A stretch of 11,925 nt of DNA, from NCBI GenBank assembly GCA_003446315.1, contig DMBA01000390.1:3713-15637 (forward strand), given 5' to 3'. Position 1 is the stretch's first letter; each line of letters opens with the position of its first letter. A model generated the notes under the pieces. That model ran no database searches. It worked only from the letters and a program-made list of their open reading frames with translations, and was not told the DNA's origin. Below, in pieces: positions 1-7,800 of the stretch. The position numbers and the translations under genes were made by a program. This DNA is from Ruminococcus sp. (lineage in GTDB: Bacteria; Bacillota; Clostridia; Oscillospirales; Ruminococcaceae).

Positions 1-1212
1 CGGCATTTGCGCAGGCGAAGCCGGTTCCATCGGCACTCTGGAAGTATTCAGAACCGTTGTTCCGCCCTGGAACGCTTGCTGCGGAGCAGGCGGAACGGGC
101 GCTTGCGGCATCGGAGCAGGAGAAACCGGCTGCTGCATGGGCTGCATCGGATTCGGCTGCATCGGCTGCATCGGCGGCTGCTGCATCGGATTCGGCTGCA
201 TCTGCGGATTTGCCATACCGCTGCTCAGAACGGTAGTGCCGCCGAAGTTCAGCGGGGCAGGATTTGCAGGCATCTGGGGAGTCACCTGCGGGGGCATCTG
301 GACAGGCGGAACCGAAACCGGAGGCGGGATCTGCGGTGCATCGGGCAATTTCTTTGCGCCGTTTTTCAAGCCGGCAAGACCGCCCTGAAAACCGCCCGGA
401 GCCTGATCGGCTTTCTTCTTTTTCTGCGAGCCTTTCTGCGAAGAACCCTTCTGAGAAGAACCAAACAGTCCAAACAGACCCTTCTTTTCCTTTTTGCCGA
501 GGTCTTCCGTCGGAGCGATCGGCGGAACATAAACCGGCGCAGTCGAAACGGTAATGGTATCGGGCACCTGCTCAGGGGTCTGCGGCTGTGTCAGCGGGCC
601 GGAACCGTTCTGCGGAACAGGCTGCTGCGCCTGCGCATTGATCTGGTTCTGATCCGGACGCATCAGATTCATAGATGCACGGATATTGCTGAGGGAGAAG
701 CCGCTTTCCGATTTGATGATATTGCGGACGCAGTCAAAATAGCTGATGCCGCCGGAATTGACGGAAACATAGCTTCTGTCCACGACATCGCGGAAGAAAT
801 CGAACAGGGAAACCTGATTCTGATAATGCTTCAGCGGCACACAGATAAAGGAAATTGTGCCGTCGAGCATATTGATATAGACTGCATCCGGCTCCAGCAT
901 CACGCGCTTGGAGTCGATCATATACTCATCGAAGCCTTCAATGGTACTGACGAGATTGAGGATCATGCGGCGGAACTCATCCTGAGAAAGGGTGCGGATG
1001 AGGTACTCCTGCAAGGTCACCTTACCGGTCACATCATACTGAAAGGACTGACACATGCCGTTCATTTCTTTGATGATGATCGGTGCAAGACCGATTTTCT
1101 GATCCTGATTATTATTGATCATCTGGATCGAGACTGTATCAAATTCTGTGATCGGCTGATTCACATCATAAACAGCGTATACGCTGCTGCCAAGCGGTAT
1201 TGTCGGTAACAT
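1..1212 (-). CDS. DUF6382-like protein with Pro/Gln/Met-rich linker, probably FHA-domain protein (3' end outside window)
   Basis: The frame is open from an ATG at 1212 to the left edge (404 codons, no stop), so the C-terminus is missing. An AAGGTAGGG ribosome binding site overlaps the stop of the upstream gene, 14 nt away. Residues 1-160 form a compact mixed alpha/beta region with YDVTGK and LQEYLIRTL stretches, which I match from memory to DUF6382, a domain usually joined to an FHA phosphothreonine-binding domain in Clostridia. Residues about 238-270 are Lys/Gly/Ser-rich and include LFGLFG. From about 275 the chain is Pro/Gln/Met-rich and carries QPNPMQ repeats. A GGTTVL motif occurs twice, with its Thr-Thr pairs at 326-327 and 385-386, resembling phosphothreonine sites that precede FHA domains. 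No signal peptide or membrane segment is seen, so it is likely cytoplasmic. The FHA domain is inferred, not seen. A regulatory or scaffolding role in the pilus system is inference. Confidence 0.75.
   Translation of the reverse strand, partial: MLPTIPLGSSVYAVYDVNQPITEFDTVSIQMINNNQDQKIGLAPIIIKEMNGMCQSFQYDVTGKVTLQEYLIRTLSQDEFRRMILNLVSTIEGFDEYMIDSKRVMLEPDAVYINMLDGTISFICVPLKHYQNQVSLFDFFRDVVDRSYVSVNSGGISYFDCVRNIIKSESGFSLSNIRASMNLMRPDQNQINAQAQQPVPQNGSGPLTQPQTPEQVPDTITVSTAPVYVPPIAPTEDLGKKEKKGLFGLFGSSQKGSSQKGSQKKKKADQAPGGFQGGLAGLKNGAKKLPDAPQIPPPVSVPPVQMPPQVTPQMPANPAPLNFGGTTVLSSGMANPQMQPNPMQQPPMQPMQPNPMQPMQQPVSPAPMPQAPVPPAPQQAFQGGTTVLNTSRVPMEPASPAQMP
141..202. repeat. In-frame 23-bp direct repeat in the linker of the DUF6382-like gene
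   Basis: Positions 141-163 and 180-202 are identical over 23 bases, with a period of 39 bp (13 codons). They lie in a wider GGCTGCATC-rich tract at about 130-205. The period keeps frame, so gain or loss of a unit would change the length of the Pro/Gln/Met-rich linker (QPNPMQ units) without breaking the protein. Confidence 0.85.
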
Positions 1213-1226
1213 ATGCAATCCCTACC

Positions 1227-2540
1227 TTACTCATAGATCTTGACGACAAGAAACTGTTTTATTCCATCTTGCGTCACCAACGACTTTCCATTTCTGCTGA
1301 AAACGCTCATTTCATCAAAATCAGGTTCAATAACAACGTTGCTATTCTCATCAATGCATCCCCATTTGCCTTTTTTGCAGAATGGTGCATAGCCTAAATT
1401 AAATGAATCGGCATCTTCATAAGTTGCGTCCATGATAACCTCACCGGATTTTGAAATAAAGCCCCATTTATCGCCCTTGCGGAATGCTGCCGGTTCTTTG
1501 GAAACAAACCGTCTGATTTCGTCATAGCCATCCGAGAGCTTCTCACCGTTGGTATCATAGATATAATACTTCCCGTCTTCAACAGCAATAAACACGCCGT
1601 TTTCGGAGCAGAATCCATATTCATCCATCACGATGTCATCAAATTTGAAATCCGTGACCTTTTCAAAAGATATATTGATAATGCCCCATTTACCATCCTT
1701 CTTCACGGCGGCAATATCATTTGCAAAACACCCTGCATATTCATATTCAAAGTGATATTCTTTCGCTTTCATATCAATATAGCCATATACGCCGTCTATT
1801 TTTGCAGGCGCATACTTACTTGAAAACGCGCCGAGTTCTTCTGCCGGATGATCCGGAACAAGTTTCCGATAACCGTCTTTTGTAATATAGAACCATTCGC
1901 CGCCTTGTTTCACGGGAATCAGTTTGTTCATAAACAAGCCGATATCTTCATAGTCAAACGGAATCGTCATTTTATTATTTGTTTTCAGCAAGCCGTATTT
2001 TCCGTCTAAAGAAACGCGCGCATAGCCATCTTTACTTGTACCTTCATATTGGAAGCCTGAGAATGTATCGAATTTCGTTGAGAGCGTAGAATATTTTCCT
2101 TTGAGCTCCTTGATTTTCTTAATGATATCTTTATTATCCGGAATATATGCTTCCGCTTTTTGAAGAGTTGCAAAAGCCTTGGAATAATTCATTTTGCTCA
2201 AGTAGCGCTCTACAAGCAGCAAATATGGCTTAGGCTGTTTCGGATCAATTGAAATTGCATTTTCGCACGCCTTTACAAACGCCCCATTATTGTCAAGCTT
2301 CTGATAAAGCTCCGCGATCTCCATAGCAATATCAAATTCTTCCGGATGATATTCAAGTGCCCGTTCATATTCTTTCACTGCATCTATGTACACCTTTTTC
2401 GATACATAAGATTCAGCATTTTCAATATGTCGGTTATACTCCGCATTCAATTCATTCTTATACTTTGCGACATTAATCCATGACATTGTCAATAACAGCA
2501 ACATCACGGCAAGAACCGTCACAGGAATCAATTTTTTCAT
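1227..2540 (-). CDS. Membrane-anchored TPR and WG-repeat protein
   Basis: The 437-residue protein begins with two lysines and a hydrophobic segment (about 3-22), a signal anchor or uncleaved signal peptide that would place the rest outside the membrane. Residues about 40-145 are helical with TPR-like spacing (DAVKEYERALEYHPE, then KACENAISIDPKQPKPY). Residues about 170-430 hold seven WG-type repeats with cores DGKYG, GGEWF, DGVYG, DGKWG, DGKYY, GDKWG and KGKWG, roughly 33-40 residues apart and probably forming a beta-rich repeat domain. A GTG at 2549 overlaps the stop of the peptidase gene, but ATG 2540 is preferred because GGAG lies 8 nt before it and the signal then starts MKK. WG repeats are common in Firmicutes and their ligands are unknown. 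As the only TPR protein here it may play the part of TadD, a TPR lipoprotein of Gram-negative Tad systems; that is inference. Confidence 0.85.
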   Translation of the reverse strand: MKKLIPVTVLAVMLLLLTMSWINVAKYKNELNAEYNRHIENAESYVSKKVYIDAVKEYERALEYHPEEFDIAMEIAELYQKLDNNGAFVKACENAISIDPKQPKPYLLLVERYLSKMNYSKAFATLQKAEAYIPDNKDIIKKIKELKGKYSTLSTKFDTFSGFQYEGTSKDGYARVSLDGKYGLLKTNNKMTIPFDYEDIGLFMNKLIPVKQGGEWFYITKDGYRKLVPDHPAEELGAFSSKYAPAKIDGVYGYIDMKAKEYHFEYEYAGCFANDIAAVKKDGKWGIINISFEKVTDFKFDDIVMDEYGFCSENGVFIAVEDGKYYIYDTNGEKLSDGYDEIRRFVSKEPAAFRKGDKWGFISKSGEVIMDATYEDADSFNLGYAPFCKKGKWGCIDENSNVVIEPDFDEMSVFSRNGKSLVTQDGIKQFLVVKIYE

Positions 2541-2545
2541 GAATT

Positions 2546-3226
2546 TCACTCCATCATCATCAGAAAAATGAGAAACACAGAAAGGCCGAGGAAAATAAAC
2601 GGCGCCATTGCAAGTGTAGATTTGAGTTTTGCTTTGCGTGCAATCAACATCCCAATACTAAAGACAGCAGAGAGCATCAGGGAATACATCATCACCTGAA
2701 TGATACCTGCCACGCCAAAATAGAAGCCAATAACACCAAAGAGTTTCATATCGCCGGCACCAATGCCGCCTCTTGAGATCAGCATGCAGATCAGAATAAT
2801 GAATCCGCCGACAAACATACCCAGCAAAGCGCCGGAGAGAATCGGAATCACATTATCCGGACTCTGGATCACATCAATTATAACACCGACAGCACGCACA
2901 GCCAGCAATATCAGCATAAACTGATTTGGTATTTTTTTGACCTTATGGTCGATCCATGCAACGCTCAAAACGACATCCCAAAGTATAATATACTGTATAA
3001 CAGAAAAAAACGGATGCGAATGCTGATGCTGCATCGCCAAACTGAACACAGCAATCGCACAATAGCAGATCGCTGTGATCACTGTGAGCTTTTTATGTTC
3101 CTTCAAAACTGTCAGAATCGGTGCTTTTTTTTGATCCAGATAGTTGACACTCAGCCACGAAATGATACCGGCGAACGCAACAGAACAAACCAATCCGATA
3201 CAGATCTTTAATATTAATACACCCAT
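2546..3226 (-). CDS. tadV: A24-family prepilin peptidase (TadV/CpaA type)
   Basis: This is a 226-residue polytopic membrane protein with about six hydrophobic segments. Both aspartates of the A24 prepilin peptidases are visible: Asp93 in the WID-H context and Asp159 in a GxGD motif (GAGDMKL). It lacks the tetracysteine and methylase region of long PilD enzymes, as expected for short Tad peptidases. It should cut prepilins after the glycine at the cytoplasmic end of the hydrophobic segment; the two Flp pilins of the same operon are likely substrates. The longest frame starts with TTG at 3235 only 1 nt after AGGAG, too close for initiation. ATG 3226, 10 nt from AGGAG, is preferred. The stop lies 5 nt before the next start, which suggests translational coupling. 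A run of eight A (mRNA sense) lies at 3125-3132. The symbol is by family role. Confidence 0.92.
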   Translation of the reverse strand: MGVLILKICIGLVCSVAFAGIISWLSVNYLDQKKAPILTVLKEHKKLTVITAICYCAIAVFSLAMQHQHSHPFFSVIQYIILWDVVLSVAWIDHKVKKIPNQFMLILLAVRAVGVIIDVIQSPDNVIPILSGALLGMFVGGFIILICMLISRGGIGAGDMKLFGVIGFYFGVAGIIQVMMYSLMLSAVFSIGMLIARKAKLKSTLAMAPFIFLGLSVFLIFLMMME

Positions 3227-3262
3227 GTATTTCAAACTCCTGAGGTTTGGCGAATTTTCAAA

Positions 3263-4081
3263 TTATGTCTCATCCGTATCTGCCGGAAGTGCAATTTCAG
3301 TAATTTTCTTTTTGCTGCTTCCGCTTTCCGGACGAATCCAGGCAGCCGTTGTTGCAACTTGACGAAAATGCAGATCCGTATCAATCATTCCAAATGTCAT
3401 ACGTTTTGTGTTCAATGTGTACCGCACACAAAGTTTCACGGAACGGCCATCCATCAGCAATCCGGATCCTTGGAAATTCACGGAATCCGGATCAATACCG
3501 GTTGTTTCATAAAACGCATCCAGATCACCGCCAGGAGCCAGATATTTTGGCATCAGGCAATTGCAAATCAAGGGAGAAGCAACTGCAGAAAAGCCGCTGC
3601 TGATCATCGTTTTGCCGAAGACCTGAAGAATCATCTTCATCTGATCCAGCGGGCTGCTATTTTCCATTGCGGTTCGAAGCGCATCACAAAGATCTTGTGC
3701 CTGAGTTGTAAGACTCGTCACATCTTCTGAGAAATCTGTAATGTTCGTCCAATCCACAGACGCGCCTTCAACAGTACTTTCAGCCTCACTGCTAAATTGA
3801 ATAATGCTGCCGATCGCCGAATTCATCTTTTCTGCCTGTTCTGATGTAACGGTATTCGTTGTCCCGGTAATCACGGAAGCGAACCCGAACTTATCCATCA
3901 GATAGAAATATCCGGAAATCTCCTTTGCAGTTTGACCAAGCGCATACTGCATATTCGCCTGTACGCGAATAATCATAGATACAAAAATAAATGCAAGTAT
4001 AGTCAACATAAAAAATGTCAGACCAAGAACAGCGTCAATTGCAAAGGCTCCGCGATCCTTTCCCGAAGTTTTGCATCTCAT
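3263..4081 (-). CDS. TadE-like minor pilin with atypical Asp at +5
   Basis: The 272-residue protein has a short basic N-terminus, a glycine (Gly11) followed by AFAID, and a hydrophobic helix at about 18-42, the layout of TadE-type pseudopilins. It then has a Ser/Thr/Glu-rich extracytoplasmic region (about 60-130) and a C-terminal part with three cysteines (LICNCL and VKLCVRY). If cut after Gly11, the +5 residue is Asp, not the usual Glu. The longest frame starts with TTG 4105, overlapping the stop of the lipoprotein gene, but no ribosome binding site precedes it. ATG 4081 has AGGTG 6 nt upstream and is preferred. The gene lies between the lipoprotein and the peptidase. A minor pilus component is likely from fold and context; processing is uncertain. 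No domain was recognised in the C-terminal two thirds. Confidence 0.72.
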   Translation of the reverse strand: MRCKTSGKDRGAFAIDAVLGLTFFMLTILAFIFVSMIIRVQANMQYALGQTAKEISGYFYLMDKFGFASVITGTTNTVTSEQAEKMNSAIGSIIQFSSEAESTVEGASVDWTNITDFSEDVTSLTTQAQDLCDALRTAMENSSPLDQMKMILQVFGKTMISSGFSAVASPLICNCLMPKYLAPGGDLDAFYETTGIDPDSVNFQGSGLLMDGRSVKLCVRYTLNTKRMTFGMIDTDLHFRQVATTAAWIRPESGSSKKKITEIALPADTDET

Positions 4082-4101
4082 GTTTCGCACCTGCTTTCTG
4101 T

Positions 4102-4830
4102 TCAAGAAGCAATCTCTGATTTTTCAAATGTCAAATCCACTGCTTCTTCCATAAATGCTTTCGTTTCATCACTGTTGTCTTCCGAATAAGCGATCCAAAC
4201 AACCGGAACTTGTTTATAGTCCCCGTTCTGCATATCTGCCACCATGTAATAAGCAGCATATGAAAGCTCTGCTGTTTCACCGTAGTTTTCAATAGACATA
4301 GAGCCTGTTCTGCGGATCACATCATTCCCAAGCATCGTTTTTTTCTCATCCGTATCCACATTACACACGGATCCTACTTCACCGGCAGGAAGTGTCAGCG
4401 CACGCATGTCTTCCAAAATATCATCAAACAACATTTCCGGTGCATCATCCACAGTATATGTTTCATCCGGGTGAGCATTTGCATAATCCGGCACACAAAT
4501 CAAGGAATAAAACACTGTTTTATCCGAATCGGTCTTATATCTCCAAATTCTTTTATGTGCTTTATTCGCAAACTGAAAGACACTGGGAATATGCATTTTG
4601 TAGTCCTTAATAGACGAAACGATATCCTCTGTCGATTCACTTTCAGAAGATTCTTCTGCCGCTTCCGTTTCGGCAGCACCGCTTTCCTCTTTCTGCTCAG
4701 TTGCCTCGGTAACAGCAGCAGAATCGCTGCTGCTGTTACCAGTCTCTGTTTCTGCCGTATTACCGCTGCCGCATGCACTAAGCATAGTCATCAGAGTCAT
4801 GCATACTGCAAAAATACTGGTTTTCTTCAT
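4102..4830 (-). CDS. Lipoprotein of unknown function in the Tad operon
   Basis: The 242-residue product starts with KK and a hydrophobic signal that ends in the lipobox LSAC, with Cys20 as the predicted lipidated residue. Residues 21 to about 70 are a low-complexity, acidic Ser/Thr/Ala/Glu linker, which would hold the following domain off the membrane. Residues about 72-242 look globular, with two cysteines (SLICVPD and GSVCNVD) and a TMLGNDVIRRTGSMS stretch; I do not recognise the family. The start is ATG 4828-4830. The AAAGGA upstream is 12 nt away, a rather long spacing. The gene follows the TadG-like gene by 20 nt. It may be an extracytoplasmic anchoring or assembly factor, but only its location and lipidation are supported. 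A perfect 14-bp inverted repeat lies within its linker-coding part. Confidence 0.85.
   Translation of the reverse strand: MKKTSIFAVCMTLMTMLSACGSGNTAETETGNSSSDSAAVTEATEQKEESGAAETEAAEESSESESTEDIVSSIKDYKMHIPSVFQFANKAHKRIWRYKTDSDKTVFYSLICVPDYANAHPDETYTVDDAPEMLFDDILEDMRALTLPAGEVGSVCNVDTDEKKTMLGNDVIRRTGSMSIENYGETAELSYAAYYMVADMQNGDYKQVPVVWIAYSEDNSDETKAFMEEAVDLTFEKSEIAS
4708..4740 (-). repeat. Perfect 14-bp stem, 5-nt loop inverted repeat inside the lipoprotein gene
   Basis: The arms 4708-4721 and 4727-4740 (GGTAACAGCAGCAG and CTGCTGCTGTTACC) are fully complementary around a 5-nt loop at 4722-4726. The hairpin spans codons 31-41 of the lipoprotein, in the Ser/Ala-rich linker just after the signal peptide. 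No U-tract follows on the coding strand, so it is not an intrinsic terminator. Confidence 0.9.
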
Positions 4831-4850
4831 TGATTATTTCATTCCTTTCA

Positions 4851-7800
4851 TTAATAACCGTTAATGCCATTATACTTAATCGTCACAGATCGTCCGCCGA
4901 GGTTGGAGAAATCCAAATCCAGGCTGTCCTCGCCAGTTCCTTCGTCCACAGTATCACTGACACACCACGGGAACAAGGTACCAAGCTTCAGATCCGCATG
5001 TACTGAAACAAGTGTATTTGCTGCAATCATCTCAAAATCGCCGTTCGCCATGTCTTCGTCTGCAGGATGTCTGACATTTGCCTGAATCAAAGCAGCAGCA
5101 CGCCGGAGCATCTTTGTTTCATTTGTAGCTGCATTCAGCAGCACAAAGATCTTGCAGTACTCCTTATAATTCAAAGTCAGACCGCCGCTTGTTGCAGCCG
5201 TATCAGCACCGTTTGTCACAACGCTTCCAACATCGGAGCCAGCGATACTTTGCATTGTACTGGAAACAGTACCCTTAATAGATTCAGATGCCGCATCCAT
5301 TTGTCTGTGGAGGAAATCCTTCATATTTCCAGCGGATTCATGTATTGCACCGGAAATATTATCTGTCATTGTTCTCTTAACATCATCCAGCTTCGTCCGA
5401 ATTGTTTCTTTGAAGTCTTCCAGTATACCTGTAATGATGCCGACATCGCCTGTTTCAGCATTCAGCGGCGCAATTAAAGCCTGCGAAATAGCAGAGGAAT
5501 TAATTGTACTGCCTTCTCCGCCAAGGGCGTCCTGGAACTTCGGAACGATTTGGTTCATAATTGAGGTTTTCAAAACGCCGGACTGCGTATTAAAGAAATC
5601 AGTTGCAATTTCTTTCAGTTTTCCGTCATTCATTCGATCAAGGCTTTCCTCAACAACAGCGAACGCACTGTCTACTGCATCAGATACAGCCTGTTCTGCA
5701 GTTTTTCCGTCAACACGCATCATTTGCGGAACAGACATCAGTTTATTGACCAAAGGTGTAACCAAAGTACTTTCAATCGCAGCTCTGATCTGTTCTGTCT
5801 GCTCCTCAATATACTCATTGACCAGCCCCTCCAATTGCGTTGCGTAATCAGAAACATGCTGATCTGCTGATACTTCCAGGCTGTCGATCGTACTGTCAAT
5901 GTGTTCTTCAAGATGGCTGACTGCTGTATCGACCACTTCTGTGATCACTTCTGTTGCCACTTCAGTCGCAACTGTTTTCAGGGCACCTGCCGGAGAGCAA
6001 ACAAATGTCGTTGCGTTCTTATAAATCGCAACATCCTTGCCCTGATGCAGCAAATGCAAATCCCATGCGCTTTCTGCCAATGCAATACCGATTGTAATGC
6101 AAGCCTGCACAATCGGGACACCAATGACAGTCCATCCGGCGATTGCCGTTGCAATTTCAAGTGCAAAGGACTGGATATCCGCAGCGGTAAATGCATAGAT
6201 CGCATTCAGTGCAAACCGGATTGCAAAAATCAGCGCATCATTCTTGGTGAGGTTTGCATCCAGGTTTCCGTCGCCCCAAATAATGAACTCAATTTCCTTG
6301 CCATACCATTCTGTATTGGTATTCAGTTGCTTCGCAGCGCCCTCCTGATTGGTATAGCCATTGAGCAAAACAACATTCGCATCTCTCAGCTTATCTGTTC
6401 TACAGGTAAATACTTCCGTGAAATATTCTTCCATATAGGCAGTGTCTCTGATTTCCGTTCCAATATTCGCAATCAGTTCCAACAGCCCTTTCGCAGCCGA
6501 AAGAGAAGCACCGGGATCAGCAGAATCATCATCCGAATCCGGAAGATCAACACCGCTGACTGCATACGAATCCGGATTCAGACCTCCCAGCGATTCTTCA
6601 TAGGAGCTCTGGTAATTCTGAATCTGGTACAGGAAGTATGTTTCACCATCCTCGCCGCCGCTGGGGCAGGCAATCGGTTCAGAATCAGGATCTTCCTGTT
6701 CCACTTCCTCACCGTCTCCGGCATTATCCGCCATAGAAGCACCGGGCGTTCCTTCGCTGACATTTCCGGCAGCCTCTTGGATCTGCTCATATTCATTTGC
6801 AGTATCACTGTCTTCTGCCAAACCTTGTGACTCGATTGGATTCGCAATATCCTTCAAAACCTTTACAAACTTTTCAGAAGGCTCATCTTCCGGCTCGCCA
6901 TCCAGGATCTGCAAGGTTGAAAAATGGGAAGTATCCACATTGTGTACAAACTTGGTGTCAATCAATGTCTGTGCCTTAGTGAGTGCCTCGCCGCCGTCGC
7001 TTGCCACACGGTTTTCTTCGAAATCGCTGACACCGCTGAAATCAGGCGGCGTCGGAAATGCATCATCGGGTGCATACAAATCAATCAACGTTCGCTGGAT
7101 GATATTGGCATCAGCGAGTTCAGCCAAATCAGACATAGTCTGTGTCCGGCAGATCTGCTGTTCGAGGTACTTGATAGATTCCATGTCTGCTATCATAGTA
7201 TCGACCTGTTGTTTGATTTCACCTGCTCTTGCCTTTAATGCATCAACATCTTCCTCATTGATTCCTTCCGTTGCCGTGTCAATATCATTCTGCATACTGG
7301 TTCTGGTAGAGCTGGAATCCACCTGGTTGATGGATGTTTGCCATGCATCCTTTGCTGCCTGAACGTCATGGATCTTATCCTTTACAGCCTGAAGGGCAGT
7401 GTCCAGATCGCCAAGGGTTTCCTGCATGGAAAGGAGATAGATATATGCTGTGCACAAGCAGCCATAGCCATCGTTTTCAAATTGATCTGCATAATTGTTA
7501 TAGAGGTCACGATTGCCAAGTGCACTCAGGAAATTCGAAAACGCAGTGTTGTATACTTCATCCAGTCGATTCTTTACAGCAACGGAAGCCTTTGCTTCAA
7601 ACACATAGTTCCGCAAAGAGCCGCGGTTGATCTCATCAATGAAATAGGAATACCAGTCAACGCCGGCTTCTTCATCGTCACTATATTCGTCCTGATAATA
7701 GTTATACACATTCCATTCCAGAGCATTTTCCAATCTGCTGATCTCATTTGTCAGATACGCATAATCTTCACGCCATCTGACATAATCCTGAAACGCACTA

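Noticed and set aside
130..205. Repeat tract as a CRISPR array
   Set aside because: The units are short, in-frame codon repeats without spacers of uniform length, and they encode a Pro/Gln/Met-rich linker.
7..1209. 400-codon open frame on the plus strand
   Set aside because: It lies exactly opposite the DUF6382-like gene, and its product is an Arg/His/Leu-rich low-complexity sequence. The minus-strand frame has a ribosome binding site, a domain-like N-terminus and fits the operon.
2541..2549. GTG start at 2549 for the TPR/WG protein
   Set aside because: It sits inside the end of the peptidase gene directly after GGAG, too close for initiation, while ATG 2540 has GGAG at 8 nt and gives a normal MKK signal start.
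4708..4740. Hairpin in the lipoprotein gene as a terminator or IS end
   Set aside because: No U-tract follows, it is inside an intact reading frame, and there is no transposase or target duplication nearby.
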